Assembly: GCA_050260275.1 (NCBI GenBank)
Contig: JBLNBX010000004.1
Coordinates: 1 to 6,262, forward strand
From: DATMXS01 sp050260275
GTDB lineage: Bacteria; Acidobacteriota; Terriglobia; Bryobacterales; Bryobacteraceae
Direction: 5' to 3'
Length of the DNA: 6,262 nt
In this document: positions 1-5,456 of the stretch, piece after piece
How the letters are laid out: every line of letters begins with the position of its first letter
Position numbering within the stretch: position 1 is the first letter of the stretch
Position numbers and translations under genes: made by a program
The notes under the pieces: generated by a model
Databases searched by the model: none
Told to the model about the DNA's origin: nothing
What the model saw: only the letters and a program-made list of their open reading frames with translations

Positions 1-1
1 T

Positions 2-955
2 GTGTTCTTCAGCGCGATGCGCGAGGGAGAGTGCTGGTTTTACGAGCGCGGCGCGCCCTTTCTCCTCGCCGAGATGGAAGATGGCCGCATCGTGCGGCAG
101 CGCGCTATGACGCTGCGGGCGCTTCGCCGCGCGCGTGCGCTGCGGGCGCTCGGAAGGTTGTTCAAGTATCCGGTTCGATCCATCTGGCGCAACCGCAGCC
201 TCATAGCATCTTTGGTGCGCCGCGACATCTTGGGCCGCTATCGCGGCTCCTTCGCCGGCCTCTTCTGGACCGTTCTCAACCCCGCGCTGCTCATGGTCAC
301 GTACTTCTTCGTCTTCGGCATTGTCTTGCAGGCGCGGTTCGCGGGCGACCCGAGCCGTTCGGGATTCGCTCTGTATTTCCTGTGCGGAATGCTGCCGTGG
401 CTCGCGTTCAGCGAGACGGCGGGACGCGCCCCGTCCGTAATCTTCGAGCACGGCGCGTTTGTAAAGAAACTGTTGTTCCCAGTCGAAACGCTTCCGGTTA
501 ACCTGTCTGCCGCCGGGTTGGTTACGGAGGCTTTCGCTCTCGTGATCTTTGCCGCGCTGCTTCTTGCCACGCGCGGTACTGTGCCGGCGACGGTTGCCTG
601 GCTGCCGCTCATCGTGCTGCCGCAATTGCTGTTCACGATGGGGGTTGCCTGGTTCCTCGCTGCGGCGGCGGCTTACGTCCGTGATCTCGCGCACGTGAAT
701 GGCTTTCTGCTGACGCTGTGGTTCTTTCTAACGCCCATCTGCTACCCCGAACAATCGCTGCCGGCGGCCGCGAAGGGCCTCCTCGTGCTGAATCCGATGT
801 ACATTTTCGTGCGCGCTTACCGCGATGTTTTACTGGAGGGCCGCGCGCCGGACCCGGTTTCGCTGGCCGCGATTTTCCTCGTCTCGGCGCTGGTGTTTCT
901 GCTGGGCCACGCGTTCTTCTACAAGCTGAGGAACGGATTCGCTGATGTGATCTGA
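2..955 (+). CDS. ABC-2 type polysaccharide/O-antigen exporter, permease subunit (5' end possibly outside window)
   Basis: Integral inner-membrane subunit of a Wzm/TagG/RfbA-like ABC exporter, which with a separate ATPase (Wzt/TagH-like, not in this window) moves lipid-linked polysaccharide across the cytoplasmic membrane. Residue numbers count from the GTG at 2. The family signature lies at about residues 73-98 (RRDILGRYRGSFAG followed by LFWTVLNPALLM). Hydrophobic segments lie near 90-110, 122-140, 168-190, 198-222, 230-248 and 287-306, giving the usual six-helix pattern. FLTPICYP (242-249) and NPMYIFVRAYRDVL (264-277) are also typical. The start is uncertain: the frame is open to the left edge, and the first ~35 residues (around ECWFYERGAPFLLAEMEDG) do not resemble the family. 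The ATG at 107 would give a normal 282-residue protein, but neither it nor the ATGs at 17 and 74 has a clear Shine-Dalgarno. The exported polymer cannot be inferred. Confidence 0.88.
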   Translation: MFFSAMREGECWFYERGAPFLLAEMEDGRIVRQRAMTLRALRRARALRALGRLFKYPVRSIWRNRSLIASLVRRDILGRYRGSFAGLFWTVLNPALLMVTYFFVFGIVLQARFAGDPSRSGFALYFLCGMLPWLAFSETAGRAPSVIFEHGAFVKKLLFPVETLPVNLSAAGLVTEAFALVIFAALLLATRGTVPATVAWLPLIVLPQLLFTMGVAWFLAAAAAYVRDLAHVNGFLLTLWFFLTPICYPEQSLPAAAKGLLVLNPMYIFVRAYRDVLLEGRAPDPVSLAAIFLVSALVFLLGHAFFYKLRNGFADVI

Positions 956-962
956 GCGGCGG

Positions 963-1007
963 CATCGGCGCGCTGCACCTATCTGCCTGACCGCGCCGCC
1001 GGTGATG
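963..1007. terminator. Hairpin between convergent genes, possible bidirectional terminator
   Basis: The 63-bp gap between two convergent stop codons holds an inverted repeat CGGCGCG (966-972) / CGCGCCG (992-998) with a 19-nt loop. Alternatively CATC (963-966) pairs with GATG (1004-1007) outside GGCGCG/CGCGCC. No T-tract follows on either strand, so this is at best a non-canonical terminator. Its location is the main support. Confidence 0.35.
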
Positions 1008-1018
1008 TCCGGCAGCGT

Positions 1019-2455
1019 TCACACCGCCGGTTCGACGCGCCGGATGGCAAACGCAAGGTCCGTTACGATGCCCGGGGTGTCGAAACTCAGCGCGCCGCCC
1101 GCGTGCTCAACCGTGAACTCCGCCACGCCCGTGCCGGCATATGTATCCCAGGCCGTCACGCTGTACCGGCCCTCCTGGAGTCCGGGCACCGCTACGTTCG
1201 CGCGAATGGGCTCCGCATCTCGCGGGAGCGGGCACCCGCGCGCGTTCTCCTCCAGGCGCCCCTGGTACACCCATTGCCTGCGCAGCAGCCATACCACTGC
1301 CTGCCTGTCATCGCCGCACGCCGCGACGGCGAGATCGTCATTGCTCACGCGCGTCTCTTCGTTAAGGTTCCGGCGCCTGAATGTCCGCCAGTCGATCAGC
1401 CCGGCGAATCGCGCCAGCCCGCGCTGCGCCCTGTGCATGCCGGGCGTCAGCACGTGTGGCTGCCTGTTGGGCCAGCGCATCCCGCCCCCGGCTCCGCCGG
1501 AGGCGAAGTGCGCCCACTGCATGTGGCGGAACACTTCCTCGTCGTAATCGGCTTCGAGCGTGATGTGCCAGTCCTTGTAGCTGTGGATCGGCCCCGACTC
1601 GCTGTCGAGAAACGGCCGCCCGTCGCTCAGTTGCGCGATGGCCTCGCGCACCAGCCGCGCGGTGCTGATTGCCGGGTCCACCGTGTTCCATGGAAAGTCG
1701 ATCGTGCCCTCTTCGTAGATGTGCGCGCTCGCGAAATCCAGGCACGGGTGGCGGTACACGCACTCGGAGATGCGCTGCGGGTCGAGCGCGATGTGCGGCC
1801 CGAAGATCGAAACGGTCTGCGGGTGGGCGCGCCCGTGCTCGCTCGTCTCCACTTCCCGCAGGAACGTGCTGAGGTCGGTGACGAACCTGTCGAACGCCTC
1901 GGCGGAATCCTGCGCGTGCGAGGGGTGAATCTCGTTGTACAAATCCCACGCGAACACCGCCCCGCTGCCGGACCACCTGCGCGCGGCGAACTCCAGGCGG
2001 GCTTTCATAGCTTCGCGCGTAGCGGGGCAGAGCAGCAGGCGCGAGCGGTCCTCGCACGGCCCTCCGTTGCGCCTGTTGTACGGGTGCGAGTCCCATCGGT
2101 TCCACATCCAGAAGGTGTCCCAGGGAGTCAGCAGCAGGCGCACTCCGTGCCGCTCGCACATGGGGATGAAGTCGTCCCAGAACCGGACTACATCGGGATT
2201 GATCACGCCGCAGGGTTTCTCGAAATAATGCTCGTCGAACTCGCAGTACTCGAGCATCACGCGAAGCACGTTGACGCCCTCGGAGGCCAGCATCGCGACG
2301 TACGCTTCGACGCGGGCGGGATCGGCGCGGCGGAATAACCCGGCGAGCGACTCCCAGGGGATCGCGTCGTTATGGCCTATTGGCGTCCAGGCCTCTCCGC
2401 TGGCGGTCGTGAAGTACGGATGTCCTTGCGGAAGTGCGATCCAGTCAAGCGCCAT
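1019..2455 (-). CDS. Clan GH-A glycoside hydrolase, GH5-like (cellulase/mannanase-type fold)
   Basis: 478-residue retaining glycosidase of the (beta/alpha)8 type, predicted from its motifs. The proposed acid/base is E175 in WDLYNEIH (170-177) and the proposed nucleophile is E286 in FLDSESGP (282-289). Both sit at the strand-4 and strand-7 positions expected for clan GH-A, with HIY (245-247) between them. An early Arg in VNVLRVML (61-68) and the WDTFWMWNRWDSHPYN stretch (112-127) fit the substrate cleft. After about residue 365 comes a beta-rich C-terminal domain (AVVWLLRR, GRYSVTAWDTYAG, DLAFAIRR), as in several GH5 and GH39/GH42-like enzymes. There is no signal peptide or lipobox, so it is probably cytoplasmic. 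The ATG at 2453-2455 is the only start in the frame before MALDWIALPQ. No close ribosome-binding site is visible; an AGGAG lies about 21 nt upstream. It is divergent from the GH2 gene, suggesting a shared oligosaccharide-degrading role. Substrate and exact family are unresolved. Confidence 0.85.
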   Translation of the reverse strand: MALDWIALPQGHPYFTTASGEAWTPIGHNDAIPWESLAGLFRRADPARVEAYVAMLASEGVNVLRVMLEYCEFDEHYFEKPCGVINPDVVRFWDDFIPMCERHGVRLLLTPWDTFWMWNRWDSHPYNRRNGGPCEDRSRLLLCPATREAMKARLEFAARRWSGSGAVFAWDLYNEIHPSHAQDSAEAFDRFVTDLSTFLREVETSEHGRAHPQTVSIFGPHIALDPQRISECVYRHPCLDFASAHIYEEGTIDFPWNTVDPAISTARLVREAIAQLSDGRPFLDSESGPIHSYKDWHITLEADYDEEVFRHMQWAHFASGGAGGGMRWPNRQPHVLTPGMHRAQRGLARFAGLIDWRTFRRRNLNEETRVSNDDLAVAACGDDRQAVVWLLRRQWVYQGRLEENARGCPLPRDAEPIRANVAVPGLQEGRYSVTAWDTYAGTGVAEFTVEHAGGALSFDTPGIVTDLAFAIRRVEPAV

Positions 2456-2514
2456 TGTGCCGCTCTGAGTGAGGTGCTCCTGGTTCCATTTTAAAATTGA
2501 GTCAGCAGAGGGGA

Positions 2515-2526
2515 GCGCACGTGCGC
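2515..2526. repeat. 12-bp perfect palindrome, candidate operator
   Basis: GCGCACGTGCGC is a perfect palindrome with a CACGTG core, about 60 bp from the GH5-like start and in the shared divergent region. Two-fold symmetric sites of this size suit a dimeric repressor, but no regulator gene is present in the window to pair it with. Confidence 0.35.
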
Positions 2527-2546
2527 GACACGGAAGCGGGCAACGC

Positions 2547-2650
2547 CTGGGAACTCGCGGGGAATTCAGGCCTGGAAACCTGGATTATTGCCACTGCACA
2601 TCCTGGTGCTGGAAGACGGCACTGCTCGAGCCAGGCGGTTCTGGGAACTC
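2547..2650 (+). repeat. 10-bp direct repeat pair CTGGGAACTC
   Basis: CTGGGAACTC occurs exactly at 2547-2556 and again at 2641-2650, 94 bp apart. Shorter CCTGG-type words recur between them. A chance 10-mer repeat in a 350-bp region is uncommon but not rare, so this is only a candidate pair of regulator sites. Confidence 0.3.
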
Positions 2651-2656
2651 AATCAA

Positions 2657-2674
2657 TGCCGGCTTCGGCCGGTG
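2657..2674 (+). other. UUCG-capped hairpin in the GH2 leader
   Basis: CCGGC (2659-2663) and GCCGG (2668-2672) form a perfect 5-bp GC stem closed by a C(TTCG)G tetraloop, an exceptionally stable RNA cap. G-T and T-G pairs extend it by two. No T-run follows on the + strand, so it does not look like an intrinsic terminator. It lies about 130 nt before the GH2 start. Confidence 0.5.
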
Positions 2675-2720
2675 GACAGACGTATCCAGGGACTCAGATC
2701 AATTCCTTCAGGCGCAATCT

Positions 2721-2740
2721 GGCACGGCCTGCGCCGTGCC
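2721..2740 (+). other. 8-bp hairpin in the GH2 leader
   Basis: GGCACGGC (2721-2728) and GCCGTGCC (2733-2740) are perfectly complementary around a 4-nt loop CTGC. It lies 64 nt before the GH2 start codon and 46 nt after the UUCG-capped hairpin. It could be an mRNA leader structure or an operator; no T-tract follows on either strand. Confidence 0.45.
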
Positions 2741-2804
2741 GTGAAATGCTGCTCTGGCGGCCGCCCTTGCTCCTGCGTCGCGCATCCGCACGCACGCGCG
2801 TGAT

Positions 2805-4658
2805 ATGAGGGTACTCGAGCCGGCATCCGAAAACGAACGCCATCAGTATCCGAGGCCGCAACTCCGGCGCTCGGAGTGGTTCTCGCTCAATGGCGAGTGG
2901 GACTTCGCCATTGACGCCGAGGCTAGATGGTCCGCGCCTGAGCAGGTGGAGTGGGATTCGAAAATACTCGTGCCGTTCGCGCCCGAAACGCCCGCCAGCG
3001 GCATTCACAACACCGGCTACTTCAAAGCCTGCTGGTACCGCACCCAGTTCATCGCGCCAGACAGCTCCGGCGGCCGCCTTTTTCTCCACTTCGGGGCGGT
3101 GGACCACACCGCCACGGTATGGGTGAACGGCAGCATCGCCGGAAGCCACGCCGGCGGCTATACGCCGTTCACTCTCGATATCACGGACTTCGTTTTCGGC
3201 CCCGGCATGCAGACCATCGTCGTCCGCGCCGAGGACGATCCCATGGACCTGACGAAGCCGCGCGGCAAGCAGGACTGGCAGGTCGAGCCGCATGGCATCT
3301 GGTACTACCGCACCTCCGGCATCTGGCAGACCGTCTGGCTTGAGCGCCTCCCTCCGAGCTGGATAGCGCGCCTGCGCATGACGCCCAGCGTCGCGCGTTG
3401 GGAAATCAAGTTCGACGTGCATATCGGTGGTGTGTGCCCCGATGGCCTGCGGTTGGCAGTGGAGCTTCGCGCGGGGGATCGCCTGCTCGCGCGCGACGAT
3501 TACGCCGTCATCGCGGGCGAGGTCAACCGCGGTGTAACGCTCTCCGACCCCGGCATCGACGATTCCCGCAACGAACTGCTCTGGAGTCCGGAACGGCCCA
3601 CCATCATCGATGTCCATCTCAAGCTCCTGGCCCCCGACGGCAGCGTACTCGACCAGGTTGAGAGCTACACCGCACTGCGCGTTATCGGCGTTCAGGGCGA
3701 CCGCTTCGTTCTCAACGGCCGCCCTTACTCGCTGTGGATGGTGCTCGACCAGGGCTACTGGCCCGACACCGGCCTCACCGCCCCGGATGATGGCGCGCTG
3801 CGCCGCGACGTGGAACTCGCGCGCGCCATGGGCTTCAACGGCGTTCGCAAGCACCAGAAAGTCGAAGACCCGCGTTATCTCTACTGGGCCGATCATCTCG
3901 GCCTGCTCGTGTGGGAGGAGATGCCGAGCGCGTACCGCTACAACCGGCGCTCCATCGAGCGCCTCACCGAGGAGTGGGTTCAGGTGATCGAGCGCGACGC
4001 CAGCCATCCGTGCGTGGTCGCCTGGGTGCCGTTCAACGAATCGTGGGGCGTTCCGGACCTGCCTGACAGCCCCGCTCAGCGGCACTATGTGCGTGCGCTG
4101 TATCACCTGACGAAGACGCTCGACCCCTCGCGCCCAGTCATCGGCAACGACGGCTGGGAAAGCGTCGCGACGGATATGCTCGGCATCCACGACTACGATG
4201 ACGACCCGGCGCGCATCGGCCGCCGCTACGGCGCGCCCGAAGCGCTGCCGCGCCTCATCCAGCGAGAACGGCCGGGAGGACGCCTGCTGGTCCTTGAGGA
4301 TGGCGACGGCGTGGGCCCCGGCCTGCCGGTCATCCTCAGCGAGTTCGGCGGCATCGGGTATCACCCGGACTGGGAAGGTACCTGGGCATACTCGCGTTGC
4401 AGCACACCGGCCGAGTTCGCCGAGAAGTTCATGGACTTGCTGAGCGTAGTGCGCTCGCTCGTGGTGCTCGCGGGCTTCTGCTACACGCAATTCACGGACA
4501 CTTACCAGGAAGTGAACGGCCTGCTCTTCATGGACCGCACGCCGAAGATGCCCATCGACGACATCCGCCTGGCGCTTTGGGGCCCGCGCACAGAGCGCGA
4601 GATTCGCATCGAATGGGCGTGGCGCTCGCGCCTGATGGAGCGGCAGCAGGGCGGGTAA
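2805..4658 (+). CDS. Glycoside hydrolase family 2 (beta-galactosidase/beta-glucuronidase-like)
   Basis: 617-residue GH2 enzyme of the compact three-domain kind. A jelly-roll sugar-binding domain covers about 20-180 (SLNGEWDFAID, then WYRTQF, VWVNGS, GGYTPFTLDIT). An immunoglobulin-like domain follows at about 185-290, and a TIM barrel at about 295-610. The barrel has the family block GFNGVRKHQKVEDPRYLYWAD (343-363) and LLVWEEMPS (367-375). The acid/base is E412 in PFNESWG (codon 4038-4040) and the nucleophile E513 in ILSEFGG (codon 4341-4343); both catalytic residues are intact. It ends just after the barrel and lacks the C-terminal domains of LacZ, which is normal for this subgroup. The SEFGG nucleophile motif differs from classical LacZ (CEYxH) and GusA, so the substrate is undecided. 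There is no signal peptide, so it is likely cytoplasmic. ATG 2805 precedes the conserved start of the fold at a normal distance, though no Shine-Dalgarno is visible. Divergent from the GH5-like gene. Confidence 0.93.
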   Translation: MRVLEPASENERHQYPRPQLRRSEWFSLNGEWDFAIDAEARWSAPEQVEWDSKILVPFAPETPASGIHNTGYFKACWYRTQFIAPDSSGGRLFLHFGAVDHTATVWVNGSIAGSHAGGYTPFTLDITDFVFGPGMQTIVVRAEDDPMDLTKPRGKQDWQVEPHGIWYYRTSGIWQTVWLERLPPSWIARLRMTPSVARWEIKFDVHIGGVCPDGLRLAVELRAGDRLLARDDYAVIAGEVNRGVTLSDPGIDDSRNELLWSPERPTIIDVHLKLLAPDGSVLDQVESYTALRVIGVQGDRFVLNGRPYSLWMVLDQGYWPDTGLTAPDDGALRRDVELARAMGFNGVRKHQKVEDPRYLYWADHLGLLVWEEMPSAYRYNRRSIERLTEEWVQVIERDASHPCVVAWVPFNESWGVPDLPDSPAQRHYVRALYHLTKTLDPSRPVIGNDGWESVATDMLGIHDYDDDPARIGRRYGAPEALPRLIQRERPGGRLLVLEDGDGVGPGLPVILSEFGGIGYHPDWEGTWAYSRCSTPAEFAEKFMDLLSVVRSLVVLAGFCYTQFTDTYQEVNGLLFMDRTPKMPIDDIRLALWGPRTEREIRIEWAWRSRLMERQQGG

Positions 4659-4685
4659 GGTTTAGGGCGGGGCGGCTCACCGCTT

Positions 4686-4722
4686 TTGTGGGGGAAATCC
4701 GCCACAAGTCGGGGGAATTCCC
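4686..4722. other. Short palindromes just after the GH2 gene
   Basis: TTGTGG (4686-4691) pairs with CCACAA (4702-4707) around a 10-nt loop, followed by the perfect 10-bp palindrome GGGAATTCCC (4713-4722). They begin 28 bp after the GH2 stop and precede the stronger hairpins. Function unknown; possibly part of the 3' end of the mRNA. Confidence 0.35.
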
Positions 4723-4732
4723 TAAAAACTCA

Positions 4733-4759
4733 AAGCCCCAGGCTGGGGACCTGGGGCTT
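4733..4759. terminator. 10-bp stem-loop, probable terminator (T-rich flank on the minus strand)
   Basis: AAGCCCCAGG (4733-4742) and CCTGGGGCTT (4750-4759) form a perfect 10-bp stem with a 7-nt loop, 75 bp after the GH2 stop. On the + strand the following bases (CACTCAG) are not T-rich. On the - strand the stem is followed by TGAGTTTTTAG, a better intrinsic-terminator tail. It may stop leftward transcription coming from the island, act in both directions, or only stabilise the GH2 mRNA end. Confidence 0.55.
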
Positions 4760-4773
4760 CACTCAGAGGGGCT

Positions 4774-4795
4774 GGCGACGGCTGGGTCCGTCGCC
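4774..4795. other. 8-bp GC hairpin in tandem with the terminator-like stem
   Basis: GGCGACGG (4774-4781) and CCGTCGCC (4788-4795) are perfectly complementary around a 6-nt loop. It lies 14 nt after the previous stem. No T-tract follows. Two strong stems in tandem suggest a transcription barrier between the GH2 gene and the AT-rich segment. Confidence 0.45.
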
Positions 4796-4800
4796 GGGGA

Positions 4801-4902
4801 TGCTATGTGTACTAGTTGGTTTCAGTATACACATGATCCCGATCTTTGTATCCTTTTATAAATTAACTTTAACAATTAACTGCATTTAAGAATAAGAACT
4901 CG
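4801..4902 (+). promoter_or_regulatory. AT-rich segment, candidate promoter for the structured RNA
   Basis: Base composition changes abruptly from GC-rich to AT-rich for about 100 bp directly before the structured RNA. A near-consensus -10 hexamer TATAAA lies at 4857-4862, but its -35 is poor. A second option is TTAACT (4863-4868), a 16-bp gap and TTTAAG (4885-4890), each matching consensus at 4 of 6; this would start RNA near 4897-4902. Also present are a 7-bp direct repeat AATTAAC (4861-4867, 4874-4880) and an inverted repeat ATGTGTA/TACACAT (4805-4811, 4828-4834). Strand is inferred from the RNA downstream. Confidence 0.4.
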
Positions 4903-4926
4903 TCGCTCCAGCTCCGGAGTTCTTAT
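4892..4926. repeat. 10-bp inverted repeat abutting the structured RNA
   Basis: ATAAGAACTC (4892-4901) and GAGTTCTTAT (4917-4926) are perfect inverted repeats with a 15-nt loop. The right arm ends immediately before the first helix of the putative omega RNA. It could be a subterminal palindrome of an IS200/IS605-type element end, an operator, or pairing that involves the guide position of the RNA. Confidence 0.5.
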
Positions 4927-5127
4927 CGCCCGCACAGGCAGCCATGGGCTGGTGCAGGGCAGCGCCGTTGGCGACCGGTAAGCAACACATGCGTGTCGCA
5001 GCCCCCGCCGGGGCGGCGGAAAGTAGCCCACGGCGCAAGCCGCCGTAGTCCCAGGCATTGGGAAGAAAGCCCCCGGATAGGGCAAAAGGCTTTGGCCCCC
5101 ATGAGCAACCTCTAAGGTTGCAATTTC
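4927..5127 (+). ncRNA. Structured RNA resembling HEARO / IscB omega RNA, without an iscB gene
   Basis: About 200 nt fold into consecutive perfect helices. A long first stem pairs GCCC+GCAC (4928-4935) with GTGC+GGGC (4952-4960), with one bulged A, and is capped by CAGCC/GGCTG (4939-4943/4947-4951). Then follow CGCC/GGCG (4963-4966/4970-4973), ACAC/GTGT (4985-4988/4993-4996), GCCCC/GGGGC (5001-5005/5010-5014), ACGGCG/CGCCGT (5030-5035/5041-5046) and TCCCA/TGGGA (5049-5053/5059-5063). AAAGCC/GGCTTT (5066-5071/5088-5093) has CCC/GGG inside it, and GCAACC/GGTTGC (5105-5110/5116-5121) ends the series. Unpaired linkers GGTAAGC (4977-4983), GGAAAGTAGCCC (5018-5029) and the TCTAA loop are blocks I recall from HEARO RNAs; this is memory, not a search. 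Length matches known omega-RNA scaffolds (about 200 nt). Omega RNAs guide IscB HNH/RuvC nucleases; their guide is the ~16 nt 5' of the scaffold, here about 4911-4926. No nuclease gene is nearby. A different structured RNA or a degraded mobile-element end is possible. Confidence 0.6.
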
Positions 5128-5146
5128 CACAAGTATTTTGTGCCAG

Positions 5147-5184
5147 GCCGGACCAGGGGGTCCGGCGCGGGCGAGGGCGCCCGC
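5147..5184. repeat. Paired hairpin element, inverted copy
   Basis: Two perfect hairpins lie side by side: GCCGGACC/GGTCCGGC (5147-5154/5159-5166) and GCGGGCG/CGCCCGC (5167-5173/5178-5184), both with loop AGGG. With the following CCCCACT this is the reverse-complement architecture of the paired hairpin at 5324-5359 (GTGGGGC, then two hairpins with CCC[T] loops). It is a REP/MITE-like palindromic element. Confidence 0.6.
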
Positions 5185-5203
5185 CCCACTACCCCCGCGC
5201 ATT

Positions 5204-5359
5204 CGGAGACTACTGCTCAGTGGGGCAGACTCTTGGCCGCAGCCGGCCATCTGGAGGCTCCTGCTTCGTGGGGCGTGCCCATCTAGTCCACGGACGACCA
5301 TTTCGAGACTCCTGCTTTGTGGGGCGGACCCCCTGGTCCGCGGGCGACCCCCGGTCGCC
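5204..5359 (+). repeat. Degenerate tandem repeat, three units of about 50 bp
   Basis: Units share GAGACTCCTGCTTNGTGGGG followed by a GC-rich palindromic part. The GAG of each starts at 5206, 5254 and 5305, spacing 48 and 51 bp. The third unit keeps perfect hairpins GCGGACC/GGTCCGC (5324-5330/5335-5341, loop CCCT) and GGCGACC/GGTCGCC (5343-5349/5353-5359, loop CCC). In units 1 and 2 the stems are eroded. An open frame across this area is not a gene. Similar palindromic units are scattered in many GC-rich soil bacteria, from general knowledge. Confidence 0.6.
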
Positions 5360-5379
5360 GATCGGGCTGGACCCGGTCG
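5359..5379. other. Further hairpin at the end of the tandem repeat
   Basis: CGATCGGG (5359-5366) pairs with CCCGGTCG (5372-5379), with one G-T pair and a 5-nt loop. It directly follows the paired hairpins and shares one base with them. The following stretch to 5456 has no further clear structure or gene; a weak GACTCCT/CTTCGT similarity at about 5379 may be the remains of a fourth repeat unit. Confidence 0.4.
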
Positions 5380-5456
5380 ACTCCTCTTCGTTCGCTGTGC
5401 GCGCCCTTACGCCCCTTCTCAGAGTTGCCCGAACCTTGCCTACACCGTACTGGGGG

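Larger units (their letters stand above)
2456..2804. promoter_or_regulatory. Divergent intergenic region shared by the GH5-like and GH2 genes
   Basis: 349 bp separate the two divergent starts, so both promoters should lie here. I see no convincing -35/-10 pair. The best AT-rich element is the 10-bp palindrome ATTTTAAAAT at 2488-2497, which contains a TAAAAT -10-like hexamer on both strands but lacks a good -35 partner. The region also carries a GC palindrome, a 10-bp direct repeat and two stable hairpins, listed separately. No recognisable small protein is encoded: the open frames here have no family features and no ribosome-binding site. Shared control by a sugar-responsive regulator is inferred only from layout. 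Confidence 0.5.

Noticed and set aside
1103..2338. Plus-strand open frame (411 codons) opposite the GH5-like gene
   Set aside because: No recognisable fold, low complexity in R/A/P/V, and the minus strand has clear catalytic motifs across the same interval.
2469..2808. Overlapping plus-strand open frames in the divergent region
   Set aside because: Low-complexity products with no family features and no ribosome-binding site; the region is better explained as regulatory.
2694..4490. Long minus-strand open frame (598 codons) opposite the GH2 gene
   Set aside because: It is antisense to a GH2 protein with intact motifs, has a composition typical of reversed GC-rich codons (A, R, V, H rich) and no domain. 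It is a shadow of codon bias.
4927..5127. Riboswitch (cobalamin, c-di-GMP, Moco), RNase P RNA, tmRNA or group I/II intron
   Set aside because: The key conserved boxes of these RNAs (for example the B12 box, the RNase P GAGGAAAGTCC block, intron domain V) are absent, and no fitting downstream gene follows on the plus strand.
4876..5301. Minus-strand open frame of 141 codons over the structured RNA
   Set aside because: No domain, and it crosses palindromes and RNA helices. No sign of an IscB, IsrB or TnpB fragment (no RuvC or HNH motif).
5204..5359. CRISPR array
   Set aside because: Repeat spacing of 48-51 bp is superficially right, but the similarity runs through the supposed spacers, the repeats are degenerate and no cas gene is present.
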